A stretch of 64,000 nucleotides of DNA, taken from NCBI GenBank assembly GCA_017744315.1, contig JAGIBN010000007.1:1-64000 (forward strand), read 5' to 3'. Below the pieces are notes generated by a model. It made no database searches, had not been told where the DNA came from, and was given only the letters and a program-made list of their open reading frames with translations. The position numbers and the translations under genes are program-made. Of this stretch, positions 55,305-64,000 are shown in pieces (position 1 is the first letter of the stretch; the number at the start of each line of letters is the position of its first letter). This stretch comes from Porphyrobacter sp. GTDB taxonomy: Bacteria > Pseudomonadota > Alphaproteobacteria > Sphingomonadales > Sphingomonadaceae.

Positions 55305-55385
55305 CCTCACCTCCAACGGCGGTGCGTAACTTTATTCCACCTTCAAGACACTTTATTACCAAACCTTCAACCGGTCAACGGCGCA

Positions 55386-56342
55386 TCAAACTGCCACGGG
55401 GGCGCTCAACCGACCTTGGGGTGCGTAGTCGACGACCTCGAAATCCTCGAACCGATAATCAAAAATCGAATCCGGCGTACGAGTGATGACCAGCCGCGGC
55501 TGTCCTTCAGGAACCCGTACCAACTGCTCCATCACCAGTTCCTGGTGGTTGAGGTAGAGGTGCGTGTCGCCACCGGTCCAGATCAACTCGCCGGGTTCAA
55601 AACCGGCCTGGGCAGCGACCATGCGAGTCAGAAGTGCGGCGCCGAACAGGTTGAACGGCAATCCCAGGGCCACATCACAGCTGCGCTGGTATAACTGGCA
55701 GTTCAAACGGTCACCGGACACGTGGAACTGGTAGGTCTTATGACAGGGCGGCAGGGCCATCCGGTCGAGCTCGGCCACGTTCCAACCTTCGATAATATGA
55801 CGCCGGCCGCCGGGATTGCTTTTCAATCCCTGGATCAGCAGCGCGACCTGGTTGATTCCCCGACCTGGACGAAAGAGCCCCTCCCCCACGGGTTCGTATG
55901 TCGGCCAGTCGACCCATTGCTTGCCGTAGACCGGGCCAAGGTCGCCCCAGATGGCTGCAAAACCCTCGTCCTCGACGATTCGCGCTTCGAACTCTTCCTG
56001 CGAGATTTCGGCCCCCGTCGCCTTGCGGTACTTCGCGAGCGGCCAGTCGCTCCAGATGGTGACGCCCTGCTCGAGCAACGGACGAATGTTGGTTTCTCCA
56101 GTGAGGAACCAGAGCATCTCCCGCGCAGCCGCCTTCCAGAAGACTCGCTTGGTCGTCAGCAAGGGCACGCGGTCACCGCCGAGATCGAAGCGGAACTGGG
56201 GGCCAAAGATCGAGCGCGTGCCGATTCCCGTCCGGTCGATCCGCTCGTCACCTCGCTCCCAGATATGTCGCATGAGGTCGAGATACTGCCATTCCCAATG
56301 TTGGTTCTCGGGGCGGTTTTCGGGAGGAGTCATCGTGTTCAT
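55386..56342 (-). CDS. thyA: Thymidylate synthase
   Basis: RTGIGTRSIFGPQFRFDL, WGDLGPVYGKQWVDW, ALPPCHKTYQFHVSGDRLNCQLYQRSCDVALGLPFNLF. Confidence 0.97.
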   Translation of the reverse strand: MNTMTPPENRPENQHWEWQYLDLMRHIWERGDERIDRTGIGTRSIFGPQFRFDLGGDRVPLLTTKRVFWKAAAREMLWFLTGETNIRPLLEQGVTIWSDWPLAKYRKATGAEISQEEFEARIVEDEGFAAIWGDLGPVYGKQWVDWPTYEPVGEGLFRPGRGINQVALLIQGLKSNPGGRRHIIEGWNVAELDRMALPPCHKTYQFHVSGDRLNCQLYQRSCDVALGLPFNLFGAALLTRMVAAQAGFEPGELIWTGGDTHLYLNHQELVMEQLVRVPEGQPRLVITRTPDSIFDYRFEDFEVVDYAPQGRLSAPVAV

Positions 56343-56444
56343 CACTTCATTCGCTACCACCCGAAATGCCCGCTTGCCAGCCCGAGACACCGTGCCTATA
56401 GGGCCGCCTCTGCCTCGCCCCGGGTTTCGATCCGGAGCGCCGGT

Positions 56445-56521
56445 CGGGGAGTAGCTCAGCCTGGTAGAGCACTGTCTTCGGGAGGCAGGGGCCGGAGGTT
56501 CGAATCCTCTCTCCCCGACCA
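56445..56521 (+). tRNA. tRNA-Pro(CGG)
   Basis: CGGGGAGTAGCTCAGCCTGGTAGAGCACTGTCTTCGGGAGGCAGGGGCCGGAGGTTCGAATCCTCTCTCCCCGACCA. Confidence 0.96.
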
Positions 56522-56759
56522 ACTTTTCTAGCGCTTGACTGTCGTTATGGCAGCGTGTCCAGGCCGCCCTGAGGTGTCTTGGCGCGGCCCACTGGAGGTG
56601 ATGGCGCGCGGAGCGATCACGAACTCCGACGTGCTCCTAGCCCTCGGAAACCTTCATTTCGAGGCCGCGACCTTCGACATCCTGCTCTCGAGCAGCACAG
56701 CAGCGAATGACGGAGCGCGACCAGCCTTGCTCCGTCACAGGCACACGCCATTCGAATCG

Positions 56760-57578
56760 TCACTGTTCCCGCTTGTAGCGATGTCCCGTGTCCTTGATGC
56801 CCTTGGCAAACACAGACCGAATACCAGTTCGCAACGCAGCGTCAGCCCTCAGTGCAAAGTCACGCAGTCTTTGCTCCGGCCTGCCTCGAAAGGAGGTCAC
56901 GTGAAAGGTGTCGCCATCCTTTAGCGGCTCGTCGGAGAAGTAGTAATTCGATACGCAGCAGCGAAAATCATCGGCATCGATCGGACTCACGGAGTGCCAC
57001 GACCCTCCATGTGTGGCCATGACCGCAAGGCGATTGAAGCGGCTATGGATCGTGATCGGTTCACCAGTCACGCCACTAGGCCACAGCTCCAGATTTCCGC
57101 CGTTTTCTTCAGACCATGCTGGGGTGACATAATAAAGCAGGTTCAGCACGCGCCACCGGTCGCGATCCTTGTCATGGCTATTGTCGAGATGGGGATTGAG
57201 AAACTGCTGGTCTCCCATCATCGATATACCGCCAGCGTAAAGGTGAACATCGGGATAGGCCGACCGCATCAAGCAAATATCTTTGACCAGTGCGACCACC
57301 CGATCGTCCTGGAAGGCGTAAATCGCCTCTTCCAGCAGAGGATCGTAGTCATCCATCTGCGCTGCAATGTACTTATATTCGCGAAGCGTCTTTTTCAGCT
57401 TCATCGTCTCGGGCCTGGGAAACTGCCGGAAGATCCTGTCGGCCAAGTCAACTGGAAGCAGGTCATCAATCACGAAATGACCGATGGCGCCGGCGCTTTC
57501 GGCAAATTGTCGCTCCAGATCGGGACGCTCCGCCTCGATACGTGCCACGATCAAGTCCGCCAATTCTGTTCGATTCAT
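56760..57578 (-). CDS. 2OG-Fe(II) oxygenase family protein
   Basis: HxD...H: QQFLNPHLDNSHD ... NLLYYVTPAWSEENGGNLELW ... FNRLAVMATHGGSWHSVSPI. Confidence 0.82.
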   Translation of the reverse strand: MNRTELADLIVARIEAERPDLERQFAESAGAIGHFVIDDLLPVDLADRIFRQFPRPETMKLKKTLREYKYIAAQMDDYDPLLEEAIYAFQDDRVVALVKDICLMRSAYPDVHLYAGGISMMGDQQFLNPHLDNSHDKDRDRWRVLNLLYYVTPAWSEENGGNLELWPSGVTGEPITIHSRFNRLAVMATHGGSWHSVSPIDADDFRCCVSNYYFSDEPLKDGDTFHVTSFRGRPEQRLRDFALRADAALRTGIRSVFAKGIKDTGHRYKREQ

Positions 57579-57862
57579 TATGTCAGCCTTCCCGAATGCG
57601 GCGGCTTCATCGCCCAATTCTCGGGGGAAAGCAAAGCCCCAGGCCAACGGACAGTAGGCTGGGATGGCCCCATATCGCGCGACAACGGACGTCGACCCGG
57701 CAGCCGATCTGTCGAATCTTGAAACCCTATCCGCCATCGGCGCGAATAAGCTCCAAGGGTCAGCGCGGCTTCATAATGGAGAGGAAAATGGCCAAACGAC
57801 TTGTAATCGGATCGCAACGTCGCCATTGGGAAGCCCGCGGTTGACGACCCTCTGTGGGATAC

Positions 57863-59335
57863 ATGAACCTTACCCATCCATACCTGGACGAGCACGGCGA
57901 TAAGCTGCGCGAAGAATGCGGCATTTTTGGCGTGATCGGTGCTACCGATGCGGCAGCCGTTTGCGCACTTGGGCTTCATGCTCTTCAACATCGTGGCCAA
58001 GAGGCCGTTGGCATCACCAGCTTTGATGGTGCCGAGTTCTTCACCCGGCGCGGTCTCGGCCACGTGGCGGACAATTTCTCGAGCGGCGAATCGATAGCTG
58101 AGCTCCCGGGCATGATGGCCGGCGGGCACGTGCGTTATTCGACCACCGGGGGCGCAGGATTGCGCAACGTCCAGCCTCTTTACGCCGATCTGGCGAGCGG
58201 CGGTTTTGCCGTGGCGCACAATGGCAACATCTCGAACGCTGGCCACCTCAAGCGCGATCTCGTACAGCGGGGCGCGATCTTCCAATCGACCTCCGATACC
58301 GAGGTCATCATCCACCTCGTGGCGACAAGTCGCTTCAAGTCGATGCTAGACAAGCTGGTCGACGCGCTGCGGCTGGTGGAAGGCGCCTATTCGCTGATCG
58401 TGATGACCCCGCGCGGCATGGCGGCTTGCCGTGACCCGCTCGGTATCCGGCCGCTGGTCATGGGCAAGCTCGGCGACGCGGTGGTGTTCGCCAGTGAAAC
58501 CGTGGCGCTCGATGTCGTTGGGGCGGAATTCGTCCGCCAGGTAGAGCCCGGCGAGTTCGTCGAAGTCGACTTCGACGGCACCGTACGCAGCCACAAGCCG
58601 TTCGGTGACGTCAAGGCGAGGCCGTGCATTTTCGAGCACGTCTATTTCAGCCGGCCGGATTCGGTGTTCAACGATCGCTCGGTCTATGAGTCCCGCAAGC
58701 AGATCGGTGTCGAACTGGCCAAGGAAGCGCCGGTAGAGGCAGACCTGGTCGTTCCGGTTCCCGATAGCGGCGTGCCTGCGGCAATCGGCTATTCTCAGCA
58801 GTCAGGCATCCCGTTCGAACTCGGCATCATTCGTTCGCACTACGTTGGACGGACCTTCATCCAGCCATCAGACGGTGCTCGCCACGCGAGCGTCAAGCGA
58901 AAGCACAACGCCAACCGCAAGCTGGTCGAAGGCAAGCGGATCGTCCTGATCGACGATTCGATCGTGCGCGGCACGACTTCGCTCAAGATCGTCCAGATCA
59001 TGCGCGATGCCGGCGCCAAGGAAGTCCATTTCCGCGTGGCCAGTCCGCCGACCGGGCATGGCTGCTACTACGGCGTGGATACGCCGGAGCGGTCCAAGCT
59101 GCTCGCTGGTCGCATGGATGTGGCCGCGATGTGCGATTTTATTCAGGCTGACAGCCTGGCGTTCGTGTCCATCAACGGCCTTTATCGGGCGGTCGGTCAC
59201 GAGAGCCGAAATGACAGCTGCCCGCAATATTGCGACGCTTGCTTCACCGGGGACTACCCGACGCGGCTGACCGATCTTGCCGAACGTCATCACGACGATA
59301 CCCAGCTTCCGCTGCAAGTTGACAAGGTAGCCTAA
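57863..59335 (+). CDS. purF: Amidophosphoribosyltransferase
   Basis: EECGIFGVIGATDAAAVCALGLHALQHRGQEAVGI, RIVLIDDSIVRGTTSLKIVQIMRDAGAKEVH. Confidence 0.98.
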   Translation: MNLTHPYLDEHGDKLREECGIFGVIGATDAAAVCALGLHALQHRGQEAVGITSFDGAEFFTRRGLGHVADNFSSGESIAELPGMMAGGHVRYSTTGGAGLRNVQPLYADLASGGFAVAHNGNISNAGHLKRDLVQRGAIFQSTSDTEVIIHLVATSRFKSMLDKLVDALRLVEGAYSLIVMTPRGMAACRDPLGIRPLVMGKLGDAVVFASETVALDVVGAEFVRQVEPGEFVEVDFDGTVRSHKPFGDVKARPCIFEHVYFSRPDSVFNDRSVYESRKQIGVELAKEAPVEADLVVPVPDSGVPAAIGYSQQSGIPFELGIIRSHYVGRTFIQPSDGARHASVKRKHNANRKLVEGKRIVLIDDSIVRGTTSLKIVQIMRDAGAKEVHFRVASPPTGHGCYYGVDTPERSKLLAGRMDVAAMCDFIQADSLAFVSINGLYRAVGHESRNDSCPQYCDACFTGDYPTRLTDLAERHHDDTQLPLQVDKVA

Positions 59336-60045
59336 TGGCCACTGAAAAGCCGTTCGCCGGGCGCGTCGCGCTCGTCACTGGCGCTAGCCGTGGTATCGGA
59401 GCCGCAACCGCGAAGGCGCTTGGTGCCGCTGGCGCACACGTCGTCGTCACCGCCCGTAAAGCCAATGACCTCGAAGAAGTCGAGGAAGCCATTCATCAGG
59501 CCGGCGGGACGGCCACGATCGCCCCAATGGACCTGACCGAGAGTGATTCCATCGCCCGCCTCGCTACGGCGGTAACTGAGCGGTGGGACAAACTCGACAT
59601 CTTGGTGATCAACGCAGCCATCCTCCCGCAACTCGCTCCCGTAACGCAGATTGAGCTCAAGTCGTTCAACCAGGCACTCACGTTGAACGTGCTCGCGACG
59701 CAGGTCCTCCTCGCGAGCTTTGACCCTTTGCTTAAACGCAGCGGCCATGGGCGGGTGATCGGCCTTACGAGCAGTGTTGGTGCGGAACCTCGTGCTTACT
59801 GGGGCGCCTATGGCGCGACGAAAGCGGCATTTGATACCCTGCTCTCTTGTTACGCCCAGGAAATCGAAAGGATTTCCGAGACGCGCGTCGCGATCCTCGA
59901 CCCTGGAGCGACACGTACGCAAATGCGTGCCCGGGCTTATCCCGGAGAAGACCCGCAAACAGTGAAGGACCCAGGCGCGGTGGGAGAGCGAATAGTGCAG
60001 CTTCTCACGGCAGATTTCCCCACAAACTCAAAACACCGAGCCTGA
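59335..60045 (+). CDS. SDR family NAD(P)-dependent oxidoreductase
   Basis: GRVALVTGASRGIGAATAKALGAAGAHVVVTAR, YWGAYGATKAAFD; TAATG overlap with purF. Confidence 0.9.
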   Translation: MATEKPFAGRVALVTGASRGIGAATAKALGAAGAHVVVTARKANDLEEVEEAIHQAGGTATIAPMDLTESDSIARLATAVTERWDKLDILVINAAILPQLAPVTQIELKSFNQALTLNVLATQVLLASFDPLLKRSGHGRVIGLTSSVGAEPRAYWGAYGATKAAFDTLLSCYAQEIERISETRVAILDPGATRTQMRARAYPGEDPQTVKDPGAVGERIVQLLTADFPTNSKHRA

Positions 60046-60069
60046 ACCAGTACGCCTCCCCACGCCTGC

Positions 60070-61068
60070 TCAAATGTCGTGATATTCCCTGTACCAACGT
60101 ACAAAATTGGGAATGCCAACATCGATCGGCGTGGTCGGTTCATAGCCAAGGTCGCGCTTGATCGCGTCAATATCGGCGTATGTCCGCTGCACATCGCCTG
60201 GCTGCATTGGCTGGAAATCCAGTTCGGCCTTGCGCCCACACGCCTCTTCCAACACCTCGATAAACCTCATCAGGTTCTCTGAACGATTGTTCCCGATGTT
60301 GTAGATGGCATGCGGAGCGACACTCCCGCCCGGTTTTTGGGTCCCATCATCCGCTGGCGGATGATCAAGTGACCTCAACACTCCGCTGACGATGTCATCG
60401 ATGTACGTGAAGTCGCGATACATATTCCCATTGTTGAACACCGGGATCACTTCGCCCGCGAGAACCTTCGAAGTGAATATCCAAGGCATCATGTCGGGCC
60501 GCCCCCACGGGCCGTAGACCGTGAAGAATCTGAGCCCGGTCTGCGGTATCTTGTAGAGATGAGCATATGCCTCGCTCATCAATTCATCGGCCTTCTTCGT
60601 CGCCGCGTAGAGCGAGACCGGATGATCCACCCGGTCGTCGACCGAAAAGGGAACCTTAGCGTTACTGCCGTAGACAGAACTGGAACTGGCATAGACCATA
60701 TGCCGGACCTGGCGCCGCCGGGCGAGCTCCAGGATATTGAGGTGCCCGACAAGGTTGGCCTGAACATAGGCCTGAGGGTTTTCAATAGAATAGCGCACCC
60801 CCGGCTGGGCTCCGAGATGGACGATTGAGTCGAACTCATGACCTTGTAGAGCCGCCGCAAGCGTGTGCGCATCGGCAAAGTCCTGCTGCAAAAAGGTGAA
60901 GCGCGCGCCATCACAAGCCAGAAGGCGGTCCCGGCGAGCTTCCTTGAGCTTGACCGGATAATAGTCGTTCAGATTATCGATGCCGAGGACCTCACAGCCC
61001 GACTTGAGCAGCCTTTCCGCCAGCGCCGATCCAATGAACCCGGCAACACCTGTAACGATGACCTTCAT
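60070..61068 (-). CDS. NAD-dependent epimerase, UDP-glucuronate 4-epimerase-like
   Basis: MKVIVTGVAGFIGSALAERLLKSGCEVLGIDNLNDYYPVKLKEARRDRL, YAATKKADELMSEAYAHLY. Confidence 0.92.
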   Translation of the reverse strand: MKVIVTGVAGFIGSALAERLLKSGCEVLGIDNLNDYYPVKLKEARRDRLLACDGARFTFLQQDFADAHTLAAALQGHEFDSIVHLGAQPGVRYSIENPQAYVQANLVGHLNILELARRRQVRHMVYASSSSVYGSNAKVPFSVDDRVDHPVSLYAATKKADELMSEAYAHLYKIPQTGLRFFTVYGPWGRPDMMPWIFTSKVLAGEVIPVFNNGNMYRDFTYIDDIVSGVLRSLDHPPADDGTQKPGGSVAPHAIYNIGNNRSENLMRFIEVLEEACGRKAELDFQPMQPGDVQRTYADIDAIKRDLGYEPTTPIDVGIPNFVRWYREYHDI

Positions 61069-61362
61069 GTAACTTGAACTCCGTTGATCGCGATCGAGGC
61101 TGACGTATTCCGCGAAACTCTGTCATCGCACGCGGCGTGGCAAATGGGTTCGAGAGAGGAGGCAGCCACAGTAGAAGCAATATCCAAGCCGCAGCCATAG
61201 AAAATTTGACCCGCGCGGTTCATGTGAATGCCCGCCGGCATGATAAGGCTGGCGTATGGAACCACGCCTTGATAGGCGGGTTCAACAAGACGACCACGGC
61301 GGGGAGAGCTGGCGATCTGCATAACCTCAGGGGCCGGTTCTGCAAATTGCCTAAACGAAGTT

Positions 61363-62676
61363 ATGATGAACATCTCCGTTCAAATGCCTCGCCCCCCAGC
61401 GTCCGTGGCCCCTTCGGCCTCGGTTCTCCGCTTCAGCCGGCTAAGATACCAAGCTCTAGTCGGGCTCTTGATAGCGGTTATGATGCCCACCGCGCTTTAT
61501 CACATTGGGAATATTCGTCTCGCCTATCAACTGCCGAGTAGTCTCAACACGGTGGTCGGTGCCTTCGTTGCGTTTCTAATTTCACTGTACCTGTATCGGC
61601 GAGTTGCGACTTATCCGGGAGTAGGCCTTCTCGGTTACGTTATGCCGGCGGTCACCGGCGGATACGGTATCGTGCTGGCTGTCTTTTTTGGACTCCGCCT
61701 TGATTACAGTCGCCTCAACTTTGCGCTGAGCTTTGCGGCGGCACTCGCCTTTCTGTTCCTGGTGAGCGTTCAGCTTCGCAAGCAAGCACAGCAGCGTTTT
61801 TATGTGGTCCCGTCCGACCATGCTCTCCGTCTCACGCAACTGCCGGGAATTGCCTGGACAGTTCTGAAGGAGCCGCAAATCCCCGACGACCCGCGTGCAG
61901 TCTTGATCGCCGATCTCAGGGCAGACATGGAAGATAGTTGGGAGAGGCTGATCGCAATCGCTGCCTTGAACGGTTACCCGGTATACCATTCCAAACAGGT
62001 GCAAGAATCTCTGACTGGCCGCGTCGAGATCGAGCACCTGTCCGAGAACAGTTTTGGCTCTCTAATTCCGAACCTAAGCTATCGGAAAATCAAGCGCTTG
62101 CTGGACTTAATCGTCTCGCTGACCCTGCTCCCGTTGTTGCTCGCGCCCTTCCTACTCGTTGCTCTGCTCATCAAGATGGATACACGGGGCCCGGTTTTCT
62201 TTCGACAGATACGTCGAGGCTATCGCGGCCAACCCTTTGAAGTTCTTAAGTTTCGTACAATGCTCCACAACTCGAGCGAGCTTCCAGCATGCGAGCGAGA
62301 AAGCGCCATTACACAAAGCGAGGACGCGCGAATAACTCGCATGGGACAGTTCCTACGGCGCACCCGCATCGATGAACTGCCACAAATATGGAACGTTCTG
62401 CGCGGAGAGATGAGCTGGATTGGTCCACGTCCGGAGGCACTTCCCCTATCGGAATGGTACATGGGCGAATTGCCGTTCTACACCTATCGCCATATCGTTC
62501 GCCCAGGGATAACCGGGTGGGCACAAGTAAACCAAGGCCACGTGGCCGATCTTGATGGCGTTTTGGAAAAGCTTCATTACGACTTTTTCTACATCAAGAA
62601 CTTTTCAGCATGGTTGGACCTATTGATCTTGTGGCGCACTGTTGGGGTCGTATTCACAGGAGACGGAGCCAAGTAG
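61363..62676 (+). CDS. Exopolysaccharide polyprenyl glycosylphosphotransferase (sugar transferase)
   Basis: RKIKRLLDLIVSLTLLPLLLAPFLLVALLIKMDTRGPVFFRQIRRGYRGQPFEVLKFRTM, RRTRIDELPQIWNVLRGEMSWIGPRPE. Confidence 0.93.
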   Translation: MMNISVQMPRPPASVAPSASVLRFSRLRYQALVGLLIAVMMPTALYHIGNIRLAYQLPSSLNTVVGAFVAFLISLYLYRRVATYPGVGLLGYVMPAVTGGYGIVLAVFFGLRLDYSRLNFALSFAAALAFLFLVSVQLRKQAQQRFYVVPSDHALRLTQLPGIAWTVLKEPQIPDDPRAVLIADLRADMEDSWERLIAIAALNGYPVYHSKQVQESLTGRVEIEHLSENSFGSLIPNLSYRKIKRLLDLIVSLTLLPLLLAPFLLVALLIKMDTRGPVFFRQIRRGYRGQPFEVLKFRTMLHNSSELPACERESAITQSEDARITRMGQFLRRTRIDELPQIWNVLRGEMSWIGPRPEALPLSEWYMGELPFYTYRHIVRPGITGWAQVNQGHVADLDGVLEKLHYDFFYIKNFSAWLDLLILWRTVGVVFTGDGAK

Positions 62677-62740
62677 ATGACGACATCTTCCTAATTATTC
62701 AATAACTTTCCTGGATCCTCGCGTTAAGAATGGGAAATTT

Positions 62741-63874
62741 GTGACTTCCATTATCATTGGATTCAACAACACCTTTATTGAAGATCGCCCCCTCTCAGGT
62801 CCGGGCTATTACGCAATTCAATTGCTAGAGAACATCCTCCGACTTTCTCCCGAACAGCGCGCCCCATTCACATTGAAAGTCTTCGCGCAGGAGGGCACGG
62901 AACACCACTATTCAGATGAAGCGCGCAGCCTCATCGTGAAGTGCCCCTCCGTGAGTGGGCGCATTTCTCGTGTAGCGTGGGAGCAACTGTTACTTCCAGC
63001 ACGTGTGCGGCGCGAAAAGGTCGATTTGCTCCTCAGCCCAGGCTTTGTATCCCCCTTGTTCGGGGCCAAGGTGATGGCCGCAACAATTCATGACATGTAC
63101 TATCGTGTCATTCCGGAAGTTGTTGAGAAATTTCAGAAGCAATACTGGCGGGCGTTTATCCCGCTCTCGAGCCAAGTCAGCGATATACTTTTCACCGTAT
63201 CGGAAAATAGCCGGCGCGATATAGAGCGTTACATTCCCGCAGCACGTGGGAAGGTTGTGGTAACTCCGCTAGCAAGCCGCTTCACACCAATTGAATCAGA
63301 GAATAATCAACGACGAATTGTCGCAGAGCGTCCGTACGTTCTGATGATTGCCAACCTGACGCCAAACAAGAATGTCGGGCGAGTTGTTGAAGCGTTAGCG
63401 ATCTTGCGAGATCGGGGGCGCAACGTGGACCTCGTGCACATTGGCATCGACCTCAGGGGCGAACTTGCAAAATCAATTGCTGCGCACGCGATGGAGGACC
63501 ACGTTCGCTCGCTGGGTAAAGTTGACGATGCCACATTGGTAGAGACCGCCCAATCAAGCCTTTGTGTAGTGGTATCGTCAATCTACGAGGGGTTCGGCAT
63601 GCCAGCGTTAGAAGCGCAAGCGCTAGGGACGCCGCTCATCTGCTCGAATCGTGGAGCTCTCCCTGAAGTAGTTGGCGATGCAGCATTGATGTTCGATCCC
63701 GAAGATGCGCAGGAATTAGCCAGCAGGATTTCTCAACTCATTGATAATCCAGATCTTCAGCAACAGCTTTCGGCTCTGGGGCTAGCAAATGCGCGTCGCT
63801 TTTCGTGGGAACTTACGGCCAGCCTCACTCTCTCCGCTTTCCGCCGAGAGCTACAGCGCCATGGGCTTCTATAA
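62741..63874 (+). CDS. Glycosyltransferase family 4 protein
   Basis: NLTPNKNVGRVVEALAIL, VVSSIYEGFGMPALEAQALGTPLICSNRGALPEVVGDAALMFDPED. Confidence 0.93.
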   Translation: MTSIIIGFNNTFIEDRPLSGPGYYAIQLLENILRLSPEQRAPFTLKVFAQEGTEHHYSDEARSLIVKCPSVSGRISRVAWEQLLLPARVRREKVDLLLSPGFVSPLFGAKVMAATIHDMYYRVIPEVVEKFQKQYWRAFIPLSSQVSDILFTVSENSRRDIERYIPAARGKVVVTPLASRFTPIESENNQRRIVAERPYVLMIANLTPNKNVGRVVEALAILRDRGRNVDLVHIGIDLRGELAKSIAAHAMEDHVRSLGKVDDATLVETAQSSLCVVVSSIYEGFGMPALEAQALGTPLICSNRGALPEVVGDAALMFDPEDAQELASRISQLIDNPDLQQQLSALGLANARRFSWELTASLTLSAFRRELQRHGLL

Positions 63875-64000
63875 CGTTGACCTGGCCCCGCTGAGAGGAG
63901 TCATTTTTGCCGGTTTCATTCTCAGACCGTAAGTTCGTAAGTGCTGGCGCCGGCAGTTCTTTCAGAAAGGTCATTACGCTTTCGATATTCGAAAATACGT

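Noticed and set aside
53044-55694. 318-aa and 537-aa plus ORFs opposite E1 beta and E1 alpha
   Set aside because: Antisense shadows of the 2-oxoacid dehydrogenase genes.
56343-56522. N-terminal extension of thyA (MVGERGFEPPAPASRRQCSTRLSYSPTG...)
   Set aside because: This is the antisense translation of tRNA-Pro plus its leader; thyA starts at the ATG at 56342 or 56333.
56535-56924. 129-aa plus ORF after tRNA-Pro
   Set aside because: No recognisable motif and overlaps the 3' part of the 2OG oxygenase gene on the other strand.
61065-61541. Minus 102-aa ORF (61065-61373) and plus ORF 61137-61541 in the epimerase/sugar transferase interval
   Set aside because: The plus ORF runs into the sugar transferase in another frame; neither has convincing start context or recognisable domain.

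Overview
High-GC alphaproteobacterial chromosome segment. Gene content and order look like a sphingomonad/erythrobacter-type genome; this is inference from protein flavour, not a search. Most of the window is ordinary core metabolism: pyrG, secG, tpiA, trpE, panB, efp, thiE, a tkt-gap-pgk-fba central-carbon cluster, zapA-6S RNA-fau, a branched-chain 2-oxoacid dehydrogenase operon, thyA and purF, plus four tRNAs. The accessory or more interesting parts are: (i) a giant autotransporter on the minus strand (1-6383, truncated at the window edge) with a ~125-residue Pro-Thr linker encoded by tandem repeats; (ii) a divergent ampR-class A beta-lactamase pair; (iii) an SOS mutagenesis cassette imuA-imuB-(small membrane ORF)-dnaE2 with two perfect GTTC-N7-GTTC LexA boxes and an extensin-like LAS-type peptidase gene directly behind dnaE2; (iv) a PEP-CTERM/exosortase-associated regulatory and glycan block (prsT-prsR-prsK-sugar transferase) with a candidate PEP-CTERM box; (v) two paralogous small lipoproteins whose stop codons each overlap a convergent glycolytic gene (fba, pgk) through the same CTAG tetranucleotide; and (vi) the start of a second exopolysaccharide locus running off the right edge. 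I see no CRISPR array, prophage, or intact insertion sequence. I do not claim a wholly new defence-type system; the strongest leads are in the findings list.
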